The notes beneath the pieces were generated by a model. The model saw only the letters and a list, made by a program, of their open reading frames with translations. It had not been told where the DNA came from and did no database searches. DNA of 64,000 nucleotides from Armigeres subalbatus (lineage: Eukaryota > Arthropoda > Insecta > Diptera > Culicidae). Position numbers and translations under genes: made by a program. The DNA is taken from assembly GCF_024139115.2 (NCBI RefSeq), contig NC_085139.1, forward strand, positions 18,261,284-18,325,283, read 5' to 3'. How positions within the stretch are numbered: position 1 is the first letter of the stretch; each line of letters opens with the position of its first letter. Shown here piece after piece: positions 32,401 to 42,505 of the stretch.

Positions 32401-34398
32401 GCAGCGAAACAAGCCGAAGAATCTGCTGCTCCTCCACAGGCACCATCTCCGCTGCCGGTAATTACCAATGTGGTAGGAAACGCCCCCACGCCTGCCATGT
32501 CCTCCTCGTCGAGCAGTTCCTCCGGTGCAACCACTCCCATGGTGGAATCTGACACGGAGAGTGAACGAAGAGTCCCAGTGATCGCACAGGTAGCATCCAT
32601 AGCATCCGCGAAGGTAAGCGAACCGGAGTTCCCAGTACCAATCAAACAGGAACCGGTGGATGAGCCAGATGAAGAAGAAGAACAAGATGAGCACAATCCA
32701 TCGGAAGCAGAATCCACCAATCAGGAGACCGACGATGGCTTCCCAATACCCATCAAACAGGAACCCCCTGAAGAGCAATCTGCAGGTGAAGGTTTATCCA
32801 CTCCCGAAGAGCCATCCTCTCCTGACGAACCGGAAGAGCCCGAGTTGCCCCGGCCGATAAAGGAAGAGCCGAAAGAATCTCAACCGGAACATGCTGAAAG
32901 TGCAGATGCGTCGGAGGAAGAACCGGAACAGTCGCAAGATGAGCCAGCCGCAAACGACACTGAGGAAGAACATGAAAAGCAAGTAGTTCCATCGGCGACT
33001 AGCGATAGTAAAATAGAAGACGATGATCAGGAAGACAAGCCAGAAACTGAGCAGCAAAATAATGAAGTTGAAGAAAATAAGGACTTGGATGATGAAGAAG
33101 AAGATGATGAAACGGATGAGGTTCATCAAAGTTCCCAAAACGAGGAAGTAGAGCCATCGGCGGACACCGAAGAACAGGAGAAGGAAGCACGGAATGACGA
33201 TGATGATGAAGAGGAAGAGGAGAGTTTGTCTGCAGTAGAAGCAAAGGAAGATGTATTAGCGTCGAAGGAGCAAAAAATTGAACAAACCATAGATGAGAAC
33301 AATGAACAAGAAGAAGAGGAACAAGTTCAGCACAATACAGATGACGAGAAAGTGGATTCATCACAGGCGACTGAAGGTGGGGTTGAAAATACTGAACACC
33401 AAGAGAAAGATGATGACGGTGGTGATGAAGATCATAAAGAACAGGAAGATGTTCCTTCGCTTACGATCGAAGGTACGAAAAACGAAGAAGCTGATGAGAA
33501 TGATAATGATGAAGAAGGAGAAAGTTCCTCATCTCCGGTGGACAAAACAAATCTACCTGCACCAAACGAAGATCAAGAGAAAGAAGACTCAGAAGACGGA
33601 AATGAGCTCGAGGAAAACGTGCCTGCTGTGGCCCAACACATAGAAAAGAAATTAGACGATCAGAATCAGTTGAATGAGATTGACGAGATGGAAAATTCCA
33701 CGTCGCCTATTTCAGATATTCCAATGGACGATTATGATCAAAACTCGAAAGGACAGGAGGAACAAGAACCATTGGAAGAAAACAAAAGTCCTCCCGTAGC
33801 AGACAGTCCGCAAGAATCGGAAACAAATAGGTTAGCAATTCAGCCCAACAACGAAAGGCACGATAGGCCAACGGAGGCACATCGGGAATCGAGCAGTATT
33901 GCAGAATCTTCTGAAGCTTTATCAGTACCACCGGAACCATCGTCGACCAGTGATGGGTGTTCTGATACTCGCTTGGAATCGCAGCTGGAGGAATTGCAGA
34001 ATCTTCTCACGGTAGGACTGCAACAGCCTCTGCCAGATTCATCACAATTTCCGCAAACCAGCTCACTCGCCACTGCCAGCAATAATGACCAGAGCATGGT
34101 TCAAAGCTCTTCCATTGGATCGAGCGTTGGTAACAACGTCGGTGTCAGCGGATTGGACGATGACCTGGACAGTTTACTGAACAATAAGCTAGAGGAAATA
34201 ACGGCGGCCCAGCCGTTGAGCGCCGGACCCCCGCAAGATGATATCAATATGGCCATCGAGCGGGAGCTTTTGCATGAAATAATGCCAATTGGGTCGGAGA
34301 TAAGTGCTACCAGCGGCCATAGCGCCGGAACTGGTGGGCTGCTAGAAGTAGGGCAAGACATACTGCAGGAAGGCGCTGGCAATAGCGCCCAGCAGTAA
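29467..34398 (+). CDS. ZAD zinc-finger protein, exon 3: zinc fingers, charged linker, acidic SUMO-motif-rich tail
   Basis: The exon starts after TTTCAG (29466) in phase 0 and ends TAA at 34396-34398. It encodes 1643 residues of a predicted 1753-aa protein with the ZAD at residues 17-74. A Lys/Glu-rich helical segment (about residues 185-265) precedes five fingers at residues 298-443. Fingers 1-2 are C2H2; fingers 3-5 are C2HC (for example CFKCKRKYD, ending H-x5-C). After Pro/Ala/Lys-rich stretches come eight psi-K-x-E motifs (IKQE, IKKE, IKEE) at 31465, 31729, 32029, 32113, 32257, 32641, 32752 and 32857. A D/E-rich tail of about 350 residues and a Gln/Ser-rich C-terminus follow. It is probably a nuclear chromatin or transcription factor that dimerises through ZAD. 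I cannot assign a Drosophila ortholog. Minus-strand frames here are shadows. Confidence 0.92.
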   Translation: MNFGEISKVEDDKKEDVKKVVEVATSSSSSIIPSPGKKGKKKRGPPSPSPSPAPTTRIKAAVDVKDEPVPVVPVKALTKKERMKQMQLQKEKEEQKKKEEEIKKKEDGRKRKEDEKKKDDEKKKKEDLKRDRKDDKLKKEKVEVKQPEVNEQKHTRSKRKEPSPVKETSEKAEPTVPPPKKIKFEHPCSYCSDEFKTQSELDGHLGAKHTALIRKFGCASCRETFETVLESKDHNLWHQLTRTPYTCFKCKRKYDKNLALVKHMTLNACGRVARGRPPTILPDVQCRLCNKKFKTQNLYEWHSCFLKPKSNCPKCGKYFVKKQILSRHYMMFCTGTLPTPEPVIIPKAEPIDPADKPAASTAVATIAERRKRRVAFAEPELPKEEREIPFPPQLEPEASIPSPAPTPTPSGGKKKTRKDSTPTVTIKPVPPPPAAAEKITSLLNSGAKLDRDSDIATINNLLSSVTEAIASISEAKAKKKKKKKDKNKDKAEAENEASAPAPAPVVEEPKKSTPEVVKKPLPPQPPPAPEPPAAEPKSAEELEAYALAQEVGEMTLDQQLAFCSGKLPLVVLNKTSFKQECTEIDMEPSQLQEPMEEETEPDHQVTVENGEEEDNGYDDEAANDYSDFQNDDDHNNDDEPQQASAEEEHTETEENQQTEEVQFPMPIKQEIESEEPTIAPETPEQEEPATPEQEESIIPEQEESITPEQEAETQLSSVNEAPLLEKEARPPSVQARAKTPKDQESLFDSQLAINIKKEPGLEEDQQPALKRKRPESRTSAVGSPASLSSTQSPTQDSPKLILKIRKNVVEPAKKAIKTIVLDDDDDDEEEQSAPDNQPTKKQKIYKKPDFLAVKIKQEKVDPTYERPEPTIVNQVELPGGIRIKQERPDPDEEPAHVEENSAPTPPPQKKSRLSRKDKPASPVIAFDGVRIKQEKPDVTKSIAEAPPPEDPKPQEKKKKSKGKINPFALLRQKLAAEAAAKQAEESAAPPQAPSPLPVITNVVGNAPTPAMSSSSSSSSGATTPMVESDTESERRVPVIAQVASIASAKVSEPEFPVPIKQEPVDEPDEEEEQDEHNPSEAESTNQETDDGFPIPIKQEPPEEQSAGEGLSTPEEPSSPDEPEEPELPRPIKEEPKESQPEHAESADASEEEPEQSQDEPAANDTEEEHEKQVVPSATSDSKIEDDDQEDKPETEQQNNEVEENKDLDDEEEDDETDEVHQSSQNEEVEPSADTEEQEKEARNDDDDEEEEESLSAVEAKEDVLASKEQKIEQTIDENNEQEEEEQVQHNTDDEKVDSSQATEGGVENTEHQEKDDDGGDEDHKEQEDVPSLTIEGTKNEEADENDNDEEGESSSSPVDKTNLPAPNEDQEKEDSEDGNELEENVPAVAQHIEKKLDDQNQLNEIDEMENSTSPISDIPMDDYDQNSKGQEEQEPLEENKSPPVADSPQESETNRLAIQPNNERHDRPTEAHRESSSIAESSEALSVPPEPSSTSDGCSDTRLESQLEELQNLLTVGLQQPLPDSSQFPQTSSLATASNNDQSMVQSSSIGSSVGNNVGVSGLDDDLDSLLNNKLEEITAAQPLSAGPPQDDINMAIERELLHEIMPIGSEISATSGHSAGTGGLLEVGQDILQEGAGNSAQQ

Positions 34399-34975
34399 TC
34401 ATAATTCATTATGCATTTTTGAAATCCCAAGTGTTTAAAACCCAATCCTACTGCACTACAGTCTACCTTTCTATTTAGTAAAAGCCTATTATTATGATTC
34501 GAAAAGTTGTTAGGCTGCACAACAATCACAAACACACATACACATTTTAAAATCATTGCATAGCAAGGTTTAGCTACCCAAAAGTATAGTTTTTGCTCTG
34601 CCGTTTATGGGTATTCAATGTCGTTCAACAGAGTCTGTATATTTTATTTTTGCACCTATTTTTTATATTTTTTGTGACCACTTTTCTTGGAGCAGAAACA
34701 AGTCCTAATTTCATTGAATAAGAAGAAAATCACTGCTGTACTCTCTTTTGTTACATTGCCTATTTTAGTTTTATCATTGGATTGATTCCAATCATACAAA
34801 AAGAAGGAACCCATAATATAGATTCTGACTGTAACAGTAGTAATCCCCCCCATCTTAGATGTATGTCGGTAAGAGAATGTAATAAGTTCGGTATTTAGGA
34901 AATGAAAACGGACAGTTTAGCAACTGCGACGGAAAAATAGTGGCTCAGTGAATAACAATATTGATTGCGCTATTG

Positions 34976-34991
34976 AATAAAGTATAATAAA
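34976..34991 (+). terminator. Polyadenylation signals of the ZAD zinc-finger gene
   Basis: Two AATAAA hexamers at 34976-34981 and 34986-34991, about 580 nt past the stop, are the likely 3' end signals. The implied 3' UTR is AT-rich with no other recognised feature. Confidence 0.6.
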
Positions 34992-35302
34992 CCATAAAAT
35001 TGTGCATGCCTGTGTCTTATTGTACACAAATTTCCGAACATTAGCCAATATGTTATATTTAAGTAATTTTGTGCTGCAAAAAATCAGATGAATCAAGGCT
35101 TCTAGGCTATTAGCAGTTCATAGAGATTCACCTTCGTGTACAAACCGTCATTCTCTCTGCAAACATATTGGAACCGTGTCGATGTTTGCGAGAGAGTAGT
35201 TCTAAACAGTGGAGTACAACATTCTCAATTGTCCCACCGTTGTTGCTGTGGGCAACGTCTTGTTTGTTATTCTGCCATGAGCTCAATATTACGTTTGCCA
35301 CA

Positions 35303-35602
35303 ATGATATCGGCAAAGGATATCAAAAAACTGGAAACCGAATGTCTCGACAAAATCCAAGGGGACGAGCTGTACCATATTCGGAACGATGCCAAACTGAG
35401 AGCGGTTTACGCGGCAAAAAACTATGACGAATTCCGGTAAGTTTTGCCCCATTTAACCCGATGACGCATCAATCACCTACATGCTTATAATCTTTGCCAT
35501 AGGGACATTGTCGATGCTGCCCATTTGAATCCACTTAGCTCACAGGACAAGCGAAATCCCAAAACTAAACAACGCCTGTGGAATTCAGTGTCGAAAACAT
35601 AA
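35303..35602 (+). CDS. CCDC103-like dynein assembly factor, N-terminal domain only, two exons
   Basis: CCDC103 (DNAAF19) is required for attachment and assembly of axonemal dynein arms. Exon 1 is 35303-35436 (donor GTAAGT at 35437) and exon 2 is 35503-35602 (acceptor CATAG), joined through a split Arg codon. The product is 77 aa. It matches the Dynein_attach_N region in order: DIKKLETECLDKIQGDELY, RNDAKLRAV, YDEFRDIVDAAHLNPL, SQDK and LWNSV. Vertebrate CCDC103 is about 240 aa with a C-terminal RPAP3-like domain, which is absent here. The start at 35303 was chosen because homology begins there, although the frame is open upstream. It may be a short insect form, a truncated gene, or have an unseen alternative 3' exon. 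Confidence 0.85.
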
Positions 35603-35620
35603 TGTAGTAGTGATAATTAT

Positions 35621-35626
35621 AATAAA
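35621..35626 (+). terminator. Polyadenylation signal of the CCDC103-like gene
   Basis: AATAAA lies 18 nt after the stop codon at 35600-35602. This very short 3' UTR supports the 77-aa product as the complete reading frame. Confidence 0.65.
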
Positions 35627-35639
35627 ACTGATTCATTGA

Positions 35640-37030
35640 ATCAATTGATAACGCTTGTGATAAGCGCATTCAGTCAGTGTTTTCTTTTCTTAAACTATCA
35701 GTGCACGAGAGCACCCTTCGTTAAAATGACTGCTAAATTGTAGTAAGCTATGAATTCATAGGGGAAAGTGGGGCAAGATGGCCATCCTAAGCGACAATCA
35801 TTGCGAAGCAGTGAACCTCTCCGAAATTATGGTAGCTTTATCTCTGAATCATCCTTGAAGAGAACGTTATTCTTGGCTATCGTATCCAGTCGATTTATAT
35901 ATCTGTTTTTTTATATATATATATATATCTATTTCGTATACGAGACAAGTAACACCGAGATGTTTAAGCTGCACGCTCAGATTAGAGATGTCGCAAATTA
36001 TTCGATTACTTTGATTAATCGATTAATCGTTGCGATAATCGATTAATTTTAATAATCTGTCGTATTTATGCTGACAACCAGGGTAGAAATATTTCACAGT
36101 CAATGCAGTGAAAAACATGGATCTCAGTTAAATCTGCTGTCGTCTTCATCGCCGCCGTGGTGAGTGCGACTGGGTGCAGCCGAAAAATCATTTCCAACAC
36201 CGACTATTCAATTTCGCATTCAGCCACTCACAAGTCGCTCTGACATGCTGCTCAGTTCGCGCCTTACCGTATGACTGTGAGTGTCCCATTTAAACGCGTG
36301 GTGAATTTTTTCAATTTGCTGGGTGAATGTGTACATTTTGCTGTGGTAAATTTCATCTTCGCGGCGCTGTGGGTGATGTGAGTTCTGTTGTTTACTTTTC
36401 TGCCTCTCCGGGAATGTGAGGTTGATTTCAAAGCAGAAAGAAAATAAAAAAAATTATATAAAAAACATCACCTTCATCCAGTGCTGCCGAATATTTACAA
36501 CCTTGCTGACAACACATCCCTTCATTGGAAATTTTCCACATTTTGCTCAAATTTGTTACTTAAAAAAAAGTAAACGACGACAGCTGATTCGGATTCATTA
36601 TTGCAAATTTTCGATGATTTTTTTCCGTAGTAACGGCAAAACACTCACCAACACTCGCAAAACTTGGCCGTTTGGTCCACCCGATATATACCACCCTGTT
36701 ATTCGATTACCAACGGCACTCAATCACTCACTGTTATTCCTGTTATTCCTACTGACCCCAACAGTTCTCTTTTCTCAAGATAGTTTACACAATTCATTGA
36801 TTAAACCAAATTAATTAAAATTAAACTTATTCGACTGAATAAAATTCAATTTAGTGACGATTTTTTAAATAATTTTATTAGCTAATTATCTCATAGACTA
36901 GGTGTTCCATGTTGTCGTAACACCTTCATCCTTATTTGCTATGGTTAGTGATTATTAATAAATTTCAATTGCGTTTTGGGGCCTCTTCCCGTGGGAATTA
37001 CAATGTCTTTTACTTAGACACATTTGTTTT
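35640..37030. other. Intergenic repeat-derived sequence
   Basis: No gene is supported. A probable TE end begins near 35760 (AGGGGAAAGTGGGGCAAGAT). A hAT-like start near 35984 (AGAGATGTCGCAAATTATTC) is followed by iterated ATTAATCGATTA words to about 36055. A short (TA)n lies at 35908-35926. The rest, to 37030, shows nothing recognisable. Confidence 0.5.
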
Positions 37031-38118
37031 TTACTTACTCATGGATCCTGTACACCTCCGGTGGTGCAAAGGGCCGACTTGAAAAATCTTCATCCTGAGC
37101 GTTCCCCGGCTATCGCTTTAACCTGTTACCAGGTTAGATTTCGGTCGACTTCTTTTATTTCTTTATTGAGGCTTCGCCGCCATGAGCCTCTGGGTCTGCC
37201 TCTGCTGCGATGTCCCGCTGGGTTCCAGTCTAATGCTTGTTTACAGATTTCGTTTCCGCCCCCGCGTAGAGTGTGGCCGACCCAGCCCACTTCTGATCCC
37301 GAATTTCTGTTGCTATCGGCCTCTGGTGACAACGACGATGGAGCTCGTTTTTTGAGATCCAGTTGTGAGGCCACCAGGCCCGAATTATATACCGCAGGCA
37401 TCTGTTAATGAACACCTGCAGCCGTTGAGTGTTCTCCACTGATACACACCATGTTTCGCTAGCGTATAACAGCACAGATTTCACGTTAGAGTTGAAAATT
37501 CGTATTTTGGTGCATTCACTTATCTGCCTGTTTTTCCAGATATTTCTTAAACTCGCAAAGGCAGCCCTTGCTTTATTGATCCGTGCGCCTATGTCGATCT
37601 TGGTACCGCCGTCTGACGCCATTTGGCTACCAAGATATTGGAAGCTTTCAACATTCTCCACTGGTTGCCCGGCTACTGTGAAACTGGAAGGAGTCACCGT
37701 GTTTACATCCAACGATTTGGTTTTGTTGACGTTGATGACTAAACCTGCCGAGGAGGAGCGCTCGGCAAGGTCGTTGAGCTTACTCTGCATATCAGAGCGC
37801 CGTTGCGCGAGGAGTGCAACGTCATCAGCCAATTCGAAGTCGTTTAGGTGCTCCATGGTTATAGGCTGCCATAACAGCCCGCGAGTTGGTTCACGGTCAA
37901 TCGCATCTACCAGAATCTCATCGATTACAATGAGGAACAGTAACGGTGATAGAATACATCCTTGCCTCACACCAGCTACGACCCGGATAGGGTCGGACAG
38001 GACCCCATTGTGCAGCACTCTAGACGAAAAGTCCTCGTACTGTGCTTCGATGAGGCCGATGATTTTCTCAGGAACCCTCTTGCGTCTCAGGGCGCCCCAC
38101 ATATTCTCGCAGGCCTGG
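37030..38118 (-). pseudogene. LINE reverse transcriptase pseudogene, 3' part (second RTE-like family)
   Basis: The main frame (38129-37230) shows VRQGCILSPLLFLIVIDEIL, an altered catalytic site (FELADDVALLA in place of the usual YADD or FADD), and the thumb-like block KSVLLYASETWCV with NRCLRYIIRAWWP. The frame then shifts and the end continues in 37401-37126 (VGWVGHTLRGGG, then GRPRGSWRRSLNKEI). The 3' end is near 37030. The sequence is distinct from the 13350-16640 family. It is truncated at 38118, next to the AGTCACT repeats. Confidence 0.85.
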
Positions 38119-38245
38119 TAGCGAGTCACTTTTTAGTGACTTGGTCACTATCTTGAGTCTAGTCACTAAAAAGTCACTATTTGCATCCAAAAGTCACTAA
38201 AGTCACTATTTTTCGGAAAATGGTCACTAAAGTCACTATTTTTGC
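38112..38245. repeat. AGTCACT short-repeat cluster
   Basis: At least ten copies of AGTCACT or its complement AGTGACT lie within about 130 nt, including palindromic pairs such as AGTCACTTTTTAGTGACT. It abuts the truncated LINE and looks like the subterminal repeat region of a DNA transposon. The other end was not identified. 38245-38780 is AT-rich and unassigned. Confidence 0.6.
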
Positions 38246-38779
38246 ATTGCCTATTGTAAAATCTTACAAAATAAAAATCATTTGTAGGTACCTACTATTA
38301 TTGTTCAATTTTGTTTGATAGTGTTATATTATGCGAATGATGAGTCTAATAAAACAGAGGTATTTCGTGATTCAGTGGCAGGTGTCGAATTTACCCCAAC
38401 TGATAACATAATAATGATGAGGTACATGTGGATGTTCATAATTAGAAAAGTTAACTATTTTTCCACAACATACACAAAATGATGTTCAATTATGGATCAG
38501 AGATGGATTAAATACTGAAAATCAACAAATTATTGTTGTAAAAGCTTATACACCGATGCCAAAATTTTACATAACTCATCTCCTCAATGGTGATCAATGC
38601 TAATTGTCTGTTTATTATGACTCTTACACCTCTCCGCCAGTTACAAAATGACTAGAAATACAATAAATCAAACGTTTATTCAAAGCGTGTCGAAATTCTG
38701 TCCGATAATCACTTGAAATCAGAGATTTGAAGTGGTGTCGATTTTACCCGCAGTGTCGTTTTTACCCACAATTCCCCTA

Positions 38780-39170
38780 CTGAGAAATGTTTTATTTTGC
38801 TATGGGCAGCCCTTACTTTCTTGATCCGTGCGCCTTTGTCGATCTTGGTACCGCCGTCTGACGCCATTTGGCTAACTGTATATTGGAAGCTTTCGACATG
38901 CTCCGTTGATTGCCCGGCGCTGACGTCGAAAACTAAATCTGCCGGAGAGGAGCGCTCGGCAAGGGCGATAAGCTTACATTGCACACAGAGCGCCATAGAG
39001 CTAGGAGTGCAACTTCATTCGCCAATTCGAATTCGTTTAAGTGTCCCATGGTTATAGACTGCCAAAGCAGCCTGCGGTTTAGTTAATGGTCAATTGCACC
39101 TACGAGAATCTTGCCAATTAGGATGAGAAACAGTAACGAGGATAGAATACATCCTCCATCCATCTTTGTA
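38780..39170 (-). pseudogene. Diverged second copy of the 37-kb LINE fragment
   Basis: Aligns with 37560-37960 in the same orientation. It shares ASDGGTKID (minus strand), LAERSS and the VESFQY region, but with deletions and stops. It is either an older independent insertion or one half of a tandem duplication interrupted by 38118-38780. Confidence 0.75.
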
Positions 39171-39338
39171 GTCACAGTTTCGTGGATACTCTCATACAAT
39201 CTGTTGATATCGCCAGATTCGTTGACTGTTCAGTTCAGCAACCCCGTCAACTACCAAGTGTGGGATATCGAAATTCATCGTTCTATTATTTCATGAATTC
39301 GTGACGCTTAATACCTGCGCTCAATTTTTTGCAACTAT

Positions 39339-39512
39339 AAAGGTTCCCCCAAACACACGCGACGCGATTCTATCGCTCGGCGACTGTGATTCTGTCGCCG
39401 TTGGTATGGAAGCGTAAATGAAACAATGTCTGCAGCGACCCAACGATAGAATCGCGGCGACTAGTTGTCGCCGTCGCGGCGATGGAATCGCTTAGGTCTG
39501 GGGGAGCCTTAA
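39339..39512. mobile_element. MITE with AAGGYTCCCCCA termini
   Basis: AAGGTTCCCCCAAACACACG is mirrored by CTGGGGGAGCCTT at the right end, with GCGATTCTATCG and CGATGGAATCGC also paired inside. The element is 174 bp, GC-rich and non-coding. The superfamily is not assigned. Confidence 0.65.
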
Positions 39513-39649
39513 GACAGTGAACCGAATCTACTTTCGGGCCTCTGAAGGACCTTACATCTATAACGTCCGAGAAATGCCGTCCGTTGATCAGTTTGTGATC
39601 TATCTGTGAGCAAGTGTCGCTAATTACCGCCAGATGTGTTTGCGGGACT

Positions 39650-41544
39650 ATGGGGGCAGCAGGGACTATGTCCAAGGACTTGACGATTCCTCCCCAGGCC
39701 ATCTGCGAGTTGTGGCGCCTGCCTAGGATGTGGTGGGGTTTGACAGTGGGCCCTGTTAAACCTCTATAAAAAGCTGCATGAATCCGCAAGTAGGCTCCGC
39801 CAAAGCGACCGTGTGCCGCTCAAAGCGCACAAGCCCAAGTCCTGGTGTTAGGTGGGACGCTAAACAGCCCTGACACGACGGCCCTCCGACGAGACAGGAG
39901 GTTTGCGCAGGCCCAATAAGCCGCCTTTAAAAACAACTATTACGAACGACATAGAAGATAATACGACTCGATACAATCGGCAACGACCTAGGCGACGAAT
40001 AAAGGATCACGATTGGAAGCTTGGAACATGGAACTGCAAGTCGCTAGGCTTCGCAGGCTGCCGCAGGATAATCTACGATGAATTACATCATCGCAACTTC
40101 GATGTCGTAGCGCTGCAGGAAATCTGCTGGACAGGACAGAAAGTGTGGAAAAGCGGGCATCGAGCGGCTACCTTCTACCAAAGCTGTGGCACCACCAACG
40201 AGCTGGGAACCGGCTTCAGAGTGCTGGGAAAGATGCGCCAACGTGTAATTGGGTGGCAGCCAATCAGCGCAAGAATGTGCAAGCTGAGGATAAAAGGCCG
40301 TTTCTTCAACTATAGCATCATCAACGTGCACTGCCCACACGAAGGGAGATCCGACGATGTGAAAGAAACGTTCTATGCGCAGCTGGAGCAGACATACGAT
40401 GGATGCCCACTGCGGGACGTCAAAATCGTCATCGGTGACATGAACGCTCAGGTCCGAATGGAGGAAATGTATAGACCGGTCATCGGACCGGATAGTCTGC
40501 ATACCGTATCGAACGACAACGGCCAACGATGCATAAACTTTGCAGCCTCCCGCGGAATGGTAGTCCGAAGCACTTTCTTCCCCCGCAAGAATATCCACAA
40601 GGCCACATGGAAATCACCTAATCAAGTAACGGAAAACCAAATCGACCACGTTCTAATCGATGGCAAATTCTTCTCCGACATCACGAACGTACGCACTTAC
40701 CGCAGTGCGAATATTGAATCCGACCACTACCTCGTTGCAGTATGTTTGCGCTCAAAACTCTCGACGCTGATCAACACGCGTCGGAGTCGTCCGCCGCGGC
40801 TAAACATTGGGCGGCTACAAGACGGTAGACTAGTCCAAGACTACGCGCAGCAGCTGGAAGGAGCACTCCCAACGGAAGAGCAGCTAGGCGCAGCATCTCT
40901 TGAAGATGGCTGGAGAGATATTCGATCAGAGAAACGACTGGTATGACGGCGAATGTGAGCAGTTAGTTGAGGAGAAGAATGCAGCATGGGCGAGATTGCT
41001 GCAACACCGCACAAGGGTGAACGAGGCACGATACAAACGGGCGCGGAACAGACAAAACTCGATTTTTCGGAGGAAAAAGCGCCAGCAGGAAGATCGAGAC
41101 CGTAAAGAGACGGAGGAACTGCTAATAACGCACGAAAGTTCTATGAGAAGTTGAACCGTTCACGTAAGGGCCACGTGGCACAGCCCGATATGTGTAAGGA
41201 CATAAACGGGAACCTTCTTACAAACGAGCGTGAGGTGATCCAAAGGTGGCGGCAGCACTACGAAGAGCACCTGAATGGCGATATGGCAGATAACGGTGGC
41301 GGTATGGTAATGAACCTAGGAGCACGCGCGCAGGACATGCGACTTCCGGCTCTGAATCTCCAGGAAATCCAGGAGGAGATCGGCCGGTTGAAAAACAACA
41401 AAGCCCCTGGAGTTGACCAACTACCAGCAGAGCTGTTTAAACACGGTGGTGAGGCACTGGCTAGAGCGCTGCACTGGGTGATTATAAAGGTTTGGGAGGA
41501 TGAGGTTCAGCCCCAGGAGTGGATGGAAGGTGTCGTGTGTCCCA
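39650..41544 (+). mobile_element. RTE-type LINE copy 2, interrupted at 41544
   Basis: Its leader and endonuclease match copy 1 (13350-16640) closely. The ORF from 39903 encodes the full endonuclease (LGTWNCKSLG, LQEICW, GDMNAQV, SDHYLVA) to 40946, where a small deletion (about 48 nt relative to copy 1) shifts the frame. Linker and RT start continue in 40900-41154 and 41151-41555. Homology stops abruptly at CGTGTGTCCCA (41544), where unrelated sequence begins. This is the junction with the env-carrying Ty3/gypsy region. Confidence 0.88.
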
Positions 41545-41960
41545 CACCCGGCTAGTGTGTACCCCTACTTCACTAATCAGACCTCGGATATGTGGGAGTA
41601 ATTAACAAAATCTCGTGTTTAACAGTTGTTGGTTTATTACCCTAAATTTACATACTGTGTGGGTGTGTGTCAGAGTCGTGTAGTTATCAAACAATACCTG
41701 GCCGGCCGGCATACGACGGATGCGATGGTTTCTCGATGTGCGCGCCACGTGTTGGCAGATGAGTTCAGAAGCAGTTGGGGATGGCGAGATGATCTGGTTG
41801 TCGGGTGGGCTGAATCAGCAGACGATTATCTCCAGGAGGTGATCAATAGGACACGGTCTCACAAGACCGTTTTGGCTTTAATCAAAACTTCCGTCTACGA
41901 CGGCTTGGCATCTCGGTAATCTGGATAGCATATACATAAAAACGGGCCTTAACAGGCAAA
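41545..41960 (-). other. Candidate 3' LTR or LTR-like segment
   Basis: On the minus strand this segment has an AATAAA (about 41634-41639) and ends GTGTGGGACACA exactly at the junction with RTE copy 2. That fits the R-U5 end of an LTR. It does not match the region beyond the primer binding site at 49148, so it may belong to another element. Confidence 0.3.
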
Positions 41961-42358
41961 TGGGCTTTAAACATTGTCTTCCTGAACTTGTAGGTTATCA
42001 TACCTGATTATATCTGTTTCACCTTTAGAATCCCTTAAATTCTGCTTTCTCATAAAAAGAGATGCTAGATGTAGTTATTCCACCACTAGAAGTAATTATT
42101 CCACTCTTCAATAACTTTTTCGGTGCTCTAAAAGCTCTATCACGTCCTTTTCGATTGGAGTTCACATGGAAAAGGAGGTCACCAAACCTCAAAAACTTTC
42201 TATTCATCTCAACTTACTGCTCTATCTACCTCTATGCATCCACTGAACTATATTTTATGTCTAACGTTTATTGTAGTGTGTCGTGTGCTTAACCTAAGTC
42301 CTAGGGGTATAGTTTTATGGCATTTTTATTTAAATTTAAGTGAGATTAGATTTACACG

Positions 42359-42505
42359 CAGAACATTGCATGATGATTAAATGAACTTTTATATAATTTT
42401 CGAGTGATTTATTAGGAGCTGATTTGCGTATTTTTGGATTTTTTGATCGAATTGCATCAGCTGAAACCTATATAAAAGTTCATTTAATCATCATACAATG
42501 TTCTG
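42359..42505. mobile_element. Foldback MITE, 147 bp, with 37-bp arms
   Basis: CAGAACATTGCATGATGATT starts the left arm, and its near-perfect reverse complement ends AATGTTCTG at 42505. It is non-coding. It lies between env remnants and the candidate 3' LTR. Confidence 0.8.

Noticed and set aside
31831..32778. 315-codon minus-strand frame, and other long antisense frames in 29463-34556
   Set aside because: Shadows of the coding exon 29467-34398: the plus frame has clear domains, and its biased codon use keeps the opposite frames open.
40083..40598. 171-codon minus-strand frame
   Set aside because: Antisense of RTE copy 2 endonuclease; it mirrors the same artefact seen opposite copy 1.
41626..41919. 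97-codon plus-strand frame
   Set aside because: No motif; it overlaps a likely LTR-type segment on the opposite strand at a retroelement junction.
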